From the NCBI GenBank assembly GCA_964058845.1, contig CAXKVR010000336.1, positions 124,001-188,000 on the forward strand: a stretch of 64,000 bases of DNA, given 5' to 3'. The notes under the pieces are model-generated. The model did no database searches. It was not told the origin of the DNA and worked only from the letters and a program-made list of their open reading frames with translations. This document shows positions 10,651 to 23,102 of this stretch, in pieces (positions within the stretch are counted from its first letter, which is position 1; each line of letters starts with the position of its first letter). A program made the translations under genes and the position numbers. This DNA is from Carex sylvatica (lineage: Eukaryota > Streptophyta > Magnoliopsida > Poales > Cyperaceae).

Positions 10651-11300
10651 ATTGTCTAGATAATTGAATATTTAACCTATTATCATGAAAAGCAACAACT
10701 ACGATAATACCCCTATCATAAACAATCTCAAACAGATTAAGAAAATTAACCCAAAATAATAAATGGCCACACCACCTATCTAACCAAAATCTGACATTAT
10801 CATCATTACCTAGCTGTCATGTGGTACTTACCTGTCCAATAGATCTGAATTTTAATATATTATTCCACAAGGTAGACTTTATTCTCCTATAACCTGTAGG
10901 AGAGTATTTCTCAATAATAATATCTTTCTAAGTACCTGTTATTCTATTATCATAAAACCTAAAGAGCCATTTAGCTACAAGAGAATTATTCATACTTTGA
11001 ATATCTAAAATCCCCAAGAAACTTTGAGTCTTACTTTTGCATACTTTATATATCCCAAGCAATTGGTGAAGGTTTTTTTCCCTAACCTTATTGCCACCAA
11101 ACCACAGAAACTTACGTCTTAGCCTATCAATTTTATATCCGATCCTGTAAGGTATTTTGTAAAGAGACGGCCGATATAATTGCTGAAACAACAGCGTTTA
11201 ACAATGTTACTTTCCCATCTAATTAATGACATTAATTTATCTTTTCATATTTGTAACCGATTTTCTAACTTTTCTATTAAAGGCAATCAATCCGCTTCAC

Positions 11301-11990
11301 TTAATTTCCTCTAATGTAATGGAACCCTAAATACCATTGTTTAGTTTATTTCTCTTTTGTTTATCATTGTTTGATTTATTTTTTCCATAATTGTTTATCT
11401 TAACTATAGTCACATCGTCCATTTATTTTACTTGATTCTATCTAAAAAAATCAATCAAGTGTGGCAATTTAGATAAAAAGTTATTATACTTGATTACATC
11501 TGCGTTTGTAGCAATGATTCAGTTGACAAGAGATGTAAAAAAAATAACGAAACAAAGAATCAATCATTCACAATATCTCGTTATTATAATAAATAGTTAA
11601 ATACTGACAAAATAGATATAAAGGTGGGCAGGAATCTCATCTTGGGTTTCAGACTTGAGGCTTTCTCTGGAAACTGGAAAGGACTGATAATGTACATGCA
11701 TTAAGATATATAGTTTGCACCTTACTGTGTTGAGTACATAATTAATAATCAATTAGCACATGCTTGCATGATTAACGGAACCATTTAATTATAATTGATT
11801 CATGCATGCAACGTGATTAAGGAAATCAGATCATGCATGGACGTGCCATAATGCCATGAACTAATTTGTTCCAAGTGGCCAAGCAGGAACTAAAATTGAA
11901 CATTTATTATCTTCTTCTTTTCTAATTAATAAACATTAATTATTTTACTCTGTTTTAATTTCTCCAAGGAAACAGCTCCAATAAAAAAAA
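11301..11990. other. AT-rich intergenic stretch, no gene seen
   Basis: No coding frame or clear repeat border. Contains GCATG-rich words around 11755-11840 but no defined structure. Confidence 0.45.
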
Positions 11991-11993
11991 ACT

Positions 11994-12608
11994 TAGGGGT
12001 GTAAACAGAGCGGATAATGCTAATACCATATCTATATATATCCGTCTTTCAATGAGCGGATACGGATGAATAGTAAACATATATTAAAATTTAAAATTAA
12101 ATTCGCCTTAAACTTATACAGATACTGATACGAAGCAAATAATTTACGAATACGGATATGAAACGAATTGAGTTATACACTTTAAGATACAAAATAGTGT
12201 CTTGTTGTTGTCTTGAAACAATAGTTAAAATTAATTTAAAAGAGACTAAAAGCATATTACGGGCTAAAGAATTCAATGAAAAATAATGGAGAGTGAAGAA
12301 ATGGAGGTAAAAAAAAAAATAGCACTATTGTAGCACCATCACTAGCAAAAAAGAGATTAATGGAAAATGGATCGTATTATTATTTATTCCACAATTAAAA
12401 CTGAAATGAATATGAGATAATTATATAATAACTTCTATCCGGAGCAATAAAGTCGAAGCCGGTTAGGAGCAATTTCAGATCCAAATAATTACGAATATAG
12501 ATATTCACCTTTATTAAATTATTTGTATATATATAAAAAATATCAGTATCCGTTTAATCTGAATTCGGATTATTTCCTAATACAGAGCCGTATCCGTTTA
12601 CACCCCTA
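11994..12608. mobile_element. Non-autonomous hAT-like element, 615 bp
   Basis: Begins TAGGGGTGTAAAC and ends GTTTACACCCCTA, an inverted terminal repeat. Internal words CGGATA, TATCCG and ATACGGAT occur in both orientations near the ends. No coding capacity. No matching 8-bp target duplication was found, so the superfamily call rests on the termini only. A related terminus is at 724-735. Confidence 0.6.
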
Positions 12609-13531
12609 TCAGCGTGGGTTTTTAAGAATAAATATATCTAAATATTAAAAAGAATCAAACATTCAACCATATCATGATATCATCGCTGCCAGATTTTACA
12701 TGTTAAACTTTTAACTGTATAATTCTAGGTACTTGCATTTAATTTCCGGTCAAGATGCTCTCCTGGCATATCATTTTTATTCCTTCTGGCTTCTCCTATG
12801 ACTGAGTAGCTAGAATAATGTCATTCACCAAGATTCAATATGATTGCTGTATATCTCACATTGGCCGTGCAGCATGTGTATGTGATAATTTTTTGAAAAT
12901 AGAAAATATTAAAACAGAAGAGAGAAATAGAAAGAGTACATATAATTTTTCATTAGTAGAAAGATCATTAGAATTTTACTAATTAATTAAAATTTTAGAT
13001 TGGCAGAATTCCTACGATCTAAATCTGTTTATTTTTTCTCTAAAATATAAAAGTTTTTAGAAAAATAAATAAAGTGTATTATAATTTAGATACACGAGAA
13101 AGACTCTATCTATTTTATAATTTTTTATATTTTAATAGAGAAAAAAAATTGGGTTAAAATTGGTGAAATTCCTATTGATCTTAACTTTTGAATTGATATT
13201 TTTATCAATGGAAAACCACAGTTAGACTATGTTTCAATTGGGGGTATGCTAAGAGAGGGGAAGAGAAAAATACTGTGTGAAGGGGAGCCTCACCTCAGAC
13301 TGAAGCTAACCGACAATTTCACCTGCTCCAGAAGAGAAAAACCGGAGAGGGGGTGGAGGTGAACAAACACTACGAAGGGGAGGCAAGATTAACGTTGTGT
13401 TGATTTTTGACAAAAACCTTCACTCCCAAATCAGGGTGTAATATTATTGTACATAGGAGAGCTTCCACTCCCGTCTCCTCCCTTCTCCTTCCATTAATGA
13501 GGTTTCACTCTGTGTTTGTGGAGCACAACCT
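12609..13531. other. Intergenic stretch, no gene seen
   Basis: AT-rich to about 13200, then a less AT-rich purine-rich segment (13240-13480) without a usable frame. I cannot assign it. Confidence 0.4.
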
Positions 13532-13741
13532 TACTCTTGAGAAGTAAATATGTTGTGATTCTGAAGAATTACAGGAATCCTACAATTCCCAATTCAACTA
13601 TTCATTTCTCTTCATGCACGAATGTTAAAAACAAATAATTTATATGCACAAATCTCAAAATAGATGAATGGTTGGATTGAGAATTATAGATCCCTGTGAT
13701 TATTTACTTTAGAATCACAGCAGATTTATTTCCTACTCTTG
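13532..13741. mobile_element. Hairpin MITE, 194 bp, with 8-bp target duplication
   Basis: TACTCTTG occurs at 13532-13539 and 13734-13741. Between them the two arms share TGTGATTCT about 15 nt from each end and then match imperfectly for about 65 nt, down to the shared ATTCAT around the centre. The 8-bp duplication suggests hAT, though 9 bp for Mutator cannot be excluded. Confidence 0.7.
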
Positions 13742-14975
13742 CTATTTCTCTTTTTTTTCCTAAAGAAAAAAAGTTCCCTGTATATATGATTAAATAATTT
13801 ACCTTCCTATAGGTCTCAAGTCTGAACTAGTAATTGCCTGTAGATGCATGATTGCTTATGATCTGAATATTGACCAAATGTCTGAACCTCCTCACATGAT
13901 TTGATCCAATCCACAACCTATATTTGAATGAAAGTATAATTATCCTCTACAATCATGTAATTATTTATTCATGACGACGACAGAAACATTTGGATTTGAT
14001 GCTGCCATCAAATGCATCAACTTCGGTGCCTCTAGGGTTGCTTTTGAGAAATTTTAATAATTACATATCAAATCCAAAAGATAGTGAACTAATTTGATTG
14101 GGTCCCCACTAATTATATGGTTTCCTTTCACAGTTTTTGCACTCGTCTCCGCGTCAATCTTTCTCCAATCTTTCTCTAACAATAAAATTAAATAGTTTAT
14201 TTCATAGAAATAAATACTTCTGTGCATATATATAAATACTTTCAATATTTAGATATTAATACTTTCAATGACATATTAAAAAATGCTTAGATATTTATAC
14301 TTTCGTAGATATAAATACTTAGAAGATACAATAATCAACACTTAAAAAATATTAATACTTTGATGTGTAACTTATTGTGTTCATCCACTTTTGAGTTCCC
14401 TAATCATCTCTGCGTTAACCTTCCTCTAACAAAAATAGTTACTTTATAGGTATAAATACTTCAGTGCATAAGTATAAATACTCTCAAGACTTAGTTATTA
14501 ATAATTTCAGTGTCATATGTAAAAAATACTTGCAAGTATATGTATAAATACTTGTACTGCGAGGTATAAATTATTGCGTAACGACGAGCCTAAAAGTACG
14601 TCATCATGGATCTCATTTGAAAATGACATAGGTATTAATACTTTAGGAAAAAAAATCAAATTATGGAGTTTTTGCAGTCCCCGCAGAAAGTTATATTTCT
14701 GCATTTAATTTTCGGTTCCCTTGCGGGTACAGTGCGGATATTGTACTGCAGATACTATTATCTTCACCCTACAGTACTCGAGCAATAAATAATTGTTCAC
14801 ATAATAGGTATAAAAATAAATACTTTCGTTCATAGGTATTAATACTTTAGGAAAAAAAATTCGAATTGTGGAGTTTTTGCGATCCCTGCGAAAGTTATTT
14901 TTCCACATTTAATTTTTGATGGTACCCGTAACAGTGCGGGTATTGTAGCGCGAGTACTGATATCTACTCCCTAAA
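13742..14975. repeat. ATAAATACTT-rich region with a 200-bp tandem duplication
   Basis: From about 14190 the words TATAAATACTT, TATTAATACTT and variants recur many times. Two collinear blocks, about 14631-14779 and 14832-14970, each start GGTATTAATACTTTAGGAAA, pass through TGGAGTTTTTGC and end in a GTGCGG/GTGCGGGTATTGTA segment. The same ATAAATACTT word dominates 36940-37420, so both may derive from one repeat family. 13742-14190 holds nothing I can name. The 63-67 codon frames here are not genes. Confidence 0.5.
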
Positions 14976-15119
14976 AAATAATCACAAGCCAAAAAAGATT
15001 ATAACTTTAATTATTAATGTATCGTTATTTGATCTATATTCCGACCAAATTTTGTACCAAAAACTGTGTTTCAAACCACCAAATCGTGTCTATTTCATTG
15101 AATATCTATAGAATTTGGT

Positions 15120-16500
15120 ACTGCTGCGCTTTTATTCTTATTTTGCATAAAACGAGCGAAATCAGGGAAGATTGTGAAATCTAAAGGTCTTCACACGGGC
15201 CACGTCACATCCAAGGCGGGCCGCATCACACCTGACCCGACCCCTGATGCGATCTCCCATCAGTCGCTCGAGAAACACAGGAACGCGGGCCGCATCACAT
15301 CCGACGCAGGTCGCGTCAGCCTTTTTCGGAAACAAAATAGAATTGAAAACATAGACCAATTGAATGAAGGTTGGCCAGAAAGGTTATAATATGGTATTTC
15401 TTGCTGCAGAGGATTCATTCTGGAATTGCTGGAGCAAAGAAGAGAATTCTAGGGTTGAGACTTGGCGGGTAAGCTTGGAGACGAAGTTGAGAAGCGAAAG
15501 ACGCGAATTTTCGACGAATCTTCTTTGTTCTTCGGGTTTTGTCATGAATTATCTTTTTATCATCTATTTTATTTGCTTTAGAACTATGTCTGAGTAGATC
15601 TTTTTGTTTCTAGGGTTGTGATGTAATCAAATGTTCTGTTTTGCATGTTAGTTATTGGATTTTTGTGTTCAAATTTGTGTTTGCTTGATTGAGTTTGATT
15701 TTAATTGCTTAGATTAAATTATTTAATTCTTATTGGTTTGTCACTAGATGAATGCGCACGTCTAGAGTGCATTTCAACCCTTATTATCTCTCAACCAACC
15801 TAAGTGCATGAGGTAGGATTAGTAATCCGAAAGGTGAAACCAAGCAGTAGCTGAAAGGTGAAACCAAGTAGTAGCCGAAAGGTGAACATTTCCTCTTATC
15901 AACGAATAAGATGTTACATTTAGTATACCAAACAAGCAACTAGGTAATTCAGACCAACATACAACAGTTGAGGTCTAGAACCTGACGAGGGCACATATTG
16001 CAATTTCATACTAAGTTAATAAATCAATAAATGAAAGTTGAGGTTTATGAACATTAGGTCTGGTCAGTAGAACCCTAGACAAATGAACAACACAAAGAAA
16101 CAGTAACTATTGCATTCACTCGAGGACCACGCGGACCGCGTACGACAATACCTGGCCCGCATACACTGGATACGGCCCACGTAGGACACTACGCGGATCG
16201 GGTTCCTCAAGACAGAACTGAGATAAAGTCATAACCTTGGAAACGACTTTTTATTATTGATTAAAATCAAGTTTATTTACATTCTTGCAATTAATCATTG
16301 TTATTGAACTATTAGGATCATAAATACTCAAAACCAACATTTTTCAATTTCTAGTTTTTAATTAATTTAAGTAGAGTCCACTAAGGAATTGAACCGTTCT
16401 CTGGATCAATATCTGATTATACTATACGATAGGACTGTGCACTTGTAGTCTGAATCAGAAATAAAATTAAGATTTAAAAGATACAGCTTGTTGTACTGAA
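15120..16500 (-). repeat. LTR-like repeat, related copy in minus orientation
   Basis: Read on the minus strand it begins with CTACAAGTGCACAGTCCTAT (about 16455-16436), then TATAGTA and ATTGATCCAGAGAACGG, which line up with TTGCAAGCACACAATCTATC, TATAGTA and ATCGATCCACAGGGAA at 29070-29130. The middle holds reiterated TTTCACCTTTCGG-type words where the other copies have TTCACGATTAAGTTCTTCA. The other end (15180-15320) is GC-richer with GGGCCGCATCACA repeats, as in the other two copies. It is much more diverged than copies 1 and 2 are from each other. It ends only about 260 bp before the WRKY start codon. Confidence 0.55.
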
Positions 16501-16667
16501 ACTTTGTACTGTACCTTTTGTATAACAATTACGTACATTGGTCAGAAAATCTACACTAGTATATATAGTATCTATATATCTAGAAAAACAAATTAAAGTA
16601 CACCGAGGACAGTTTGGGAATATTTAGTATTTTTTTTATGTCCTTTCTTGCGAATTATCTCTTTCAT

Positions 16668-16674
16668 TATAAAG
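16668..16674 (+). promoter_or_regulatory. Possible TATA box of the WRKY13-like gene
   Basis: TATAAAG, about 90 bp before the ATG, in a stretch otherwise without a better candidate. The distance leaves room for a short leader. Confidence 0.4.
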
Positions 16675-16762
16675 GCCTTTAATATATGTTCATCATATGA
16701 TCACTTTCACAAAATTCCTCGGATCGATCCCATAGAAAAAGAAAGAGAGAGAAATATATATC

Positions 16763-19700
16763 ATGTATCCCTTTACCTCAAGAGGAGGAGGAGATCATCA
16801 TGGGAATGGGATAAACCATGGAGTTAATTTGGCCGAGAGTAGTCAAGATAATACCAACCAAAATCCAAACATGAATTCTCTTAGCTTCCGTACTTCTCCT
16901 TCTCTCTCCTCTCTCTCTCTTCCAACCTTTCCGCCATTAAATTATTTGAGAGGTTGCACTAGCATTAGCATAGATCCGCTCAGAGCTTGTTCTTCACAAA
17001 CACACAGATCCAGCAGTAATCCCTGGTAATTAATTATAATGCTACCTCTTTCTAATTCATTAATTCAAGTACTTGTAACCAGATTCATTATATATATTTT
17101 TTCTAACCTAGATATTAGCATGTGTTTTCTCTCTGGTTTACTTGACTTGACTTTTCTAATTAAATTGCTCTTTAATTAATTAAACATCAAGTAATATTGA
17201 GTACCTCTTTTCCTCTCTAAAAAGGAAAAATTATTTTATTTTTCAAATTTTAGCGAGTTAAAAGTTAAAACCTTGCAACTTCAAATGCATATATATACAC
17301 ACATGAGCTTCATTGTGAGTTTGTGACCAAGATACTATATATCAGAAATTAACACAAATTACAGTATATGAGGTATATGTATTTCCATAAAATTCTCAGT
17401 TTATAATTTATTTGTAATTGGATACCACAATTCTTAATTATATATAGGCCAAGAGATGATGAAGATAACAGCATTACAGTCGACCATACAAAAAACTTAT
17501 CCCCAGATAGAGATCAGGTGCACCACATGAGCAACAACAGTACTAGTAGCGGCATGATCAATGTTGGTAGCACCTCTCTCTCCATGGGAGCTGTCAGAAT
17601 GAAGAAAAAGGCGAGAAGGAAGGTGAGAGAACCGAGATTTTGCTTCAAGACTCTAAGCGATGTAGATGTCTTAGACGACGGCTATAAATGGCGCAAGTAT
17701 GGTCAGAAGGTCGTCAAGAACACTCAACACCCGAGGTACGTACGCATGCTCTATATATACATATACATTTCATGTAATTATTTTCAGTCAATGTATATAT
17801 CTTTCAGCAAAGAATTAATCATTGATAAACTGTTAAGACCATTTATTTTTTTCTTTTGTTTGTATGACTTTGTGATGTAGTATCTTTATTATTCAACATG
17901 TAGTATATATGCACATTGGTTAATTTGGTTCCCTGAGGTTTGGCATTATAGTTTAATCACAGCTTATCACTTTTTAATTTATGGTATATGAACATTTAAG
18001 AAATAATTGCACTGGATCATATTCGGTTTGGTAAATTAAGTTAATGTAAAATAGGCATCTTCTTATCATTTCAACTTAGCGTAACTTTAAATGTTAAAAA
18101 TCCTAAAACCTTTAATCTTTGTATGTGCACAAACAGATTTATGCACAATTTTGCATCTGCATTTTAAGACAAGCATCGAAAGGGGGGTATTTGGGCATCA
18201 ATTTGATCAAGACTCAAAAGTTAAATATAATTAAACCCTTAATTATGTGGCAAATGCTCTTTCTTCTGATTTTCTAAGCATCAAGATTTTAAATGATCTG
18301 TAGTAGATATATGGGTTTACTTACATTATAGATTGTATTTACAAAACAATTCTTCAATTTGGATTTGTCGAGGCTAATGACTTGTTAATTATGAGTATTT
18401 AAAGACTACTTAGAAATTTATACTTCCACCAAAATATGTTCACTAATTTTCACCTGGTGTATATATATATCTTGGATCTTCCTTGCTAGCATATATGTTG
18501 TATATAAAATGTATACTTGCATCAATATAGAAAACCAACTTCATTATTTTACTATGTTTTCCATCACACTAGTTCTTAGTTAGCGTTATTTCTTCTGTTC
18601 TTGTAGTCACACTTTATGATATGTCTAATCCAAAGGAGCTTTTACCTGAATGTTTAGGTTTCACCAATAACATAGAAGTCATTTCCCTTCAATCTTCAAA
18701 TGCCTTTCTTTAGAAAAACTTAGGCTTAAAGTCAAAAATCCTGCTGTCAAAACAAACTTAATTTGATTGGACCAAAAGTTTATCAGGAGCTAGGAAAATA
18801 AACAGCTGGTTTAATGATTTATTTAAAATTTGTCAAAAATCTTTCTGTCAAAACAAATTATGTTATCAGGAGCTAGAAATGACTAGAATTCAAGATATAA
18901 TATGGGCAACAGAAAAGAAGGAAAGAACAAGTCAGCATAAACCACTTCCATGTTGAAGAAGTATCTAAGCTTTCCCTATTTTATAATTAATACTGATAAA
19001 ATTTGATTTTTGCCTATGTATATATATCAAGTAAAATTGTTTTTCCTTTTTTCAAAACTTCATGTTCCTTACTAGAAAAGAAGGGAACCTGATCGTGTTT
19101 CTCAAGTAAAATTATTTTTTCCTTTTCAAATACTTTGATATCTGTTCCAATTTTGGTCCATAACCTATATAGAGAAAAGTTGTTTTTGTCCTACTTTTAC
19201 TTTTTCTCTGTACCAGATGTATAATTGCATTCTTTTTTCAGAAAAAGCCTGTATAATTAGAACCTTTCAGTCTTTCACAGTGTAAGTTAAGGAATACATT
19301 TTTATCATAATACAAAGCGTGCAACACTTTAAGAACCCTCCAGGCCTTTTTACTGTTAAATAAAAAGAGGCAAGATAGTTATCATGATTTCTGTAGTGAT
19401 GCTGCAAAGTGATCAGTGACTATCAAAACTGTTACACAAGATTTGCAAAGCTTAGAAAATTAGTTCATTTTAATTGCAATATTATATACCTACTTGGATA
19501 TTATTTTTATTTGAGTACTATTAATCATCAAATCTGATTTTTGTAAGCTCCAAATAGTAACAATAATGCACTTTTTAGCATTCTCCAATATAATATTATC
19601 ATCCAATGATATTGCAAATGTTTCATATCAAGGAAAAGTAGAAAAAGGTAGGGTATAAGGTTGTTAGTTCGAAATTTAATATTTGTATTGAAGTGATATG

Positions 19701-21018
19701 AAGACAAGAAAAACAAAGAGGACATTGCCTAGTATAAAAGAGCTATTTAGTGCAAGCTCCTTTAGCAAAGAAAAAAAGGGTTATGATCATATGATCAGCT
19801 TTGTAAGCCCTCTAGTAAGTACTCGTTCTTTTTGAGTTAGATCTATAACCCCTTTAAAAAGGCAAGTGGTTGTTTTGTTTTGTTAGATCTCAAGCAAATC
19901 TAAAGCAAACGCAATAAGCGATGGTGACACTGACACCTTTCATCTAACGCGTAATAAAACAAACATATATATATATAGAGAGAGAGGGGGGTTGGCTACT
20001 ATGCTTATATAAGCATATCTCCACATATGCTTATAACTCATTTTTGTGTTTTCAATGTCCAAATGGTCAATCTGAACGATTAGATGTAATCTCTATATTG
20101 AAATGTGCTTGGTGACTAAATTTTATATTTTTCTGAATTTGTTTACTATTTATCAAGCCAATTTGAAAATCGCTGATCCAACGGTGGCTTAACAAAACAG
20201 TAAAATCAAAAGCCACCGTTGGATCAGAGATTTTCAAATTAGCTTGATAAATAATAAACAAATTCAGAAAAATATAAAATTTAGTCACCAAGCACATTTC
20301 AATATAGAGATCACATCTAACCGTTCAGATCGACCATTTGAACATTGAAAACACAAAAATGAGTTATAAGCATATGTGGGGATATGCTTGTATAAGCATA
20401 GCAGCCAACCTCTATATATATATATATATCACTTTCACCACCAATAACAAGAGATGCACCTTCTAGACATGACAATTGAGTAATTGACATGTCCATTTTT
20501 TTTTTTTTAAATTAAGGCTAGCATAGCATAGTATTTAGTATTTAGTATTATTGTTGAAGATCTAGTTAACCTGGCCTGGTGTAATTTTCAAGGGGTGTAT
20601 GATTGGGGCCCCCATAGTGGGCACACAGAAGGACCATAGATGAGACACTGTCCCAGCCCCCAGTCTTATCTGATGGCTGAAGCTGTGAAGCACAAGTGCT
20701 CTCTCTGTTGTTAACCCATTCATCATTTCTCTGGCCCCTTTTGCTGCCTCTCCACTACCTACTACTTCTATAGAGACCACTAGCTCAGCATGTATATATA
20801 TCCTATGCATGCAATTTATCTACATTTCAGGACCTTGTAATTTTTTATTCTATATATAGCGTGACATATAATTTTGGTGTAACAAGTTAATTATGAGATA
20901 CGTATTGGATGCATCTTTTAAATAAATGGGGAAGGCGAAAATTCAACATACATATATATATATATATAAAGTTTCTAAGAGATTAATCAGTTTTAAAATT
21001 TAAAAATAATTAACATGT

Positions 21019-21079
<61 letters not shown>

Positions 21080-21481
21080 TAGGCTAATATCAAAACATTT
21101 GTTCCTGGACTCAGGAACAAGCGGTTCGGTTCTCTGATTTGCAAAGTCCAAACAGTCGATCCAAACCGTTAGATATTCAATCTATATTAAAATGTGTTTG
21201 GAGACCAAATTTTATATTTTTTGGAATTTTTTTACTATTTATTAAAATGGTGGTTTGAAAATCGCTATTTTTATTAAAATTCTGCATCACTGAAAAACAG
21301 CGATTTTCAAACCATCTTAATAAATAATAAAAAAATTTCAAAAAATGTAAAATTTGGTCTCCAAATACATTTTAATATAGATTGAATATCTAACGGTTTG
21401 GATCGACTGTCTGGACTTTGCAAATCAGAGAATCAAACCGTTTGTTCCTGAGTTCAGAAACAAATGTTTTGATATTAGCGC

Positions 21482-21527
<46 letters not shown>

Positions 21528-22235
21528 TGAATGTGGATTTCATATGTTGGGTCAGAAAAAAACAAAGTGCACTAAGCAAGTAAAAGATTTAAATATATAT
21601 TTATATAAATTGCAAAGCGAGCAATTGTTGACAAGTGGGAGAGGAGAGGATTGAGACTTATGAAAGAAAGGTGGATTTGATGGCCTTGCAATCATGCACT
21701 TCTCTTCTTCCTGGGCCCCTTGCACTGTAATTTGAGTATGAGTGAGACCTCTTTTCATTTCACTTTTGCAAAGGGGTGGGGTGAGCGACATGATTTGATT
21801 CTAGTAACTTTTTGAGAATCTTACTGTAACAAGGACTTTCAAATAAGGTTTCATCATTATGAGATTCACAGGTAGATTTCAAGGGACCGAAATATATAGA
21901 AGAAAAAGAAAAAAGAAAAAAGAAAAAAACCTATATATTAATTACCTCTATGTTCATCATGATTTCCATTACCATTGGCACTGCATTGCTACATGTAAAA
22001 GCAACTTGGTTAATTTGTATTCAAATTAATTACTTGGGTTATTATATTTTACTTTTTATGGATCAGGAGCTATTATCGGTGCACGCAAGACAATTGCAGG
22101 GTGAAGAAGCGCATCGAAAGATTGGCAGAAGACCCACGAATGGTGATTACGACATACGAGGGACGACATGCTCATTCGCCATCACACGACGATGAAGAGC
22201 CACAAACTTCTTCGCAGATGAACTTCTTGTGGTAG
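16763..22235 (+). CDS. WRKY13: WRKY13-type transcription factor, group IIc
   Basis: Exons 16763-17025, 17448-17735 and 22067-22235 join in frame (GT/AG borders) to 239 residues. The family binds W-box DNA (TTGAC core) in the nucleus. WRKYGQK is at residues 169-175, followed by a zinc finger C189-x4-C194-x23-H218-x-H220, which is group IIc. The intron after the HPR of the domain is the conserved one of most WRKY genes. Identity as WRKY13 comes from the [20 protein letters not shown] approach to the domain, NTQHPR, the SNPW motif at the exon 1/2 border and the NFLW end. The N-terminal third is Ser/Asn-rich. Arabidopsis WRKY13 promotes lignin formation and flowering; the role here is inferred. 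Intron 1 is 422 bp, intron 2 is 4331 bp and loaded with MITEs. A start further upstream is not available in frame without stops. Confidence 0.9.
19990..20410. mobile_element. Hairpin MITE family A, copy 1, in WRKY13 intron 2
   Basis: Starts GGTTGGCT and ends AGCCAACC. The arms 19990-20190 and 20210-20410 are 201 nt each and nearly perfect complements around a 19-nt loop. Landmarks in each arm: GCTTATAACTCATTTTTGTG, a TGGTGACTAAATTTTATATT word and CCAACGGTGGCTT next to the loop. Flanked on both sides by TA-rich microsatellite. Transcribed as part of the intron it would fold into a very long RNA hairpin. Confidence 0.85.
21022..21075. repeat. (TA)n microsatellite
   Basis: About 54 nt of alternating A and T, directly before MITE family A copy 2. 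Shorter TA tracts flank the other family A copies. Confidence 0.9.
21081..21482. mobile_element. Hairpin MITE family A, copy 2, in WRKY13 intron 2
   Basis: Starts AGGCTAATATCAAAACATTT and ends with the complement. The arms are about 190 nt and share GGAGACCAAATTTTATATT and AAACCGTTAGATATTCAA-type words with copy 1 and with the copies at 22704 and 35968. The outer 40 nt differ from copy 1. TA-type and CT-type microsatellites flank it. Confidence 0.8.
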
Positions 22236-22703
22236 CAGCCTCCAGCTATATAGCCAGTGTACGTGTGTATGCACCAAATTTGGTTCATGTGTAAATGTTG
22301 ACTCCATATATATGACCAAGGATCCATTCTCATGCTTGCATGTTAATTGGTGCTATAAATTAATACTGAGGTAGCATTCAATTACAGGAGCTTTTAGATT
22401 CTATCTCAGAGGCCAGTGCGGATATATATATTTTAATTTGCATGTGCATGTGTAATCTTGTACATGTCCGTAGGTGAATTTCTTTTTGTTTTGTTTTTTT
22501 AGGTGCATGTGTCAAGTTTAAAAGAAAATTTTCAGTATAATTTCTTGTATGGAAATGATCGTTTAATTTGGGTGTTTTTTTATTTAGGTTAGCGGCTGTT
22601 GTCTTCTTATAATATAACAATAGTTGAATTATAAATATTTGTGGCAGTTATTATTATCTCTAACTAGTGTGTCAGTTGGACTTTTCTCAACATATATATA
22701 TAA
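22236..22703. other. WRKY13 3' flank
   Basis: Downstream of the stop codon, AT-rich with no frame. It should hold the 3' UTR; AATATAA-like words around 22610 could serve as a poly(A) signal but none is decisive. Confidence 0.4.
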
Positions 22704-23102
22704 AGAGGGATTCAATACCGTTTTTTTTTTTTGCATACTTCATCATATCTCATATTTTATATCTTGATTTTTAAAGTCCAAACGGTTAATCCGAACTGCT
22801 CAATATAATATTTATACTAAAATATGTCTGGTGATAAAATTTTATAATTTTTGAAAAAAATTTACTATTTTTTAAGATATGGACAAAATCATTGTTTTGA
22901 GACCGTTCAAAAAATAGTGATTTTCTACCTATCTTAAAAAATAAAAATAAAAATTCAAAAATTATAAAATTTCATCCCAACCATATTTTAGTATGGATAT
23001 CATGTTAAACGGTTCGGATTGACAATTTAAACTTTGAAAATGAAGATATAAAATATGAGGTATGATGAGGTATAAAAGATATGAAGCATTGGAACTCTCC
23101 TC
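22704..23102. mobile_element. Hairpin MITE family A, copy 3
   Basis: Arms of about 180 nt carry AGTCCAAACGGTTAATCCGA on the left and its near complement on the right, and the GGTGATAAAATTTTATAATT word typical of the family. Flanked by short TATATA tracts. It lies about 470 bp beyond the WRKY13 stop. Confidence 0.75.

Larger units (their letters stand above)
9842..11300 (-). pseudogene. Dead LINE reverse transcriptase, 3' part
   Basis: On the minus strand, pieces of a plant LINE open reading frame appear in the expected order. About 11290-11170 reads GKVTLLNAVV-like, then PYRIGYKIDRLRRKFLW and SFLGILDIQSMNNSLVAKW (about 11150-10930), which is the end of the reverse transcriptase and connection region. 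At about 10575-10363 is the zf-RVT pattern (WRWIPHENFTV, then IWKAKIPLKINFFF), and about 10300 has CVYCSQLESVDHFF with its Cys/His residues. Many stops and frameshifts break it. A poly-C tract and a 58-bp duplication lie inside. The 5' half of the element is absent. Confidence 0.72.
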
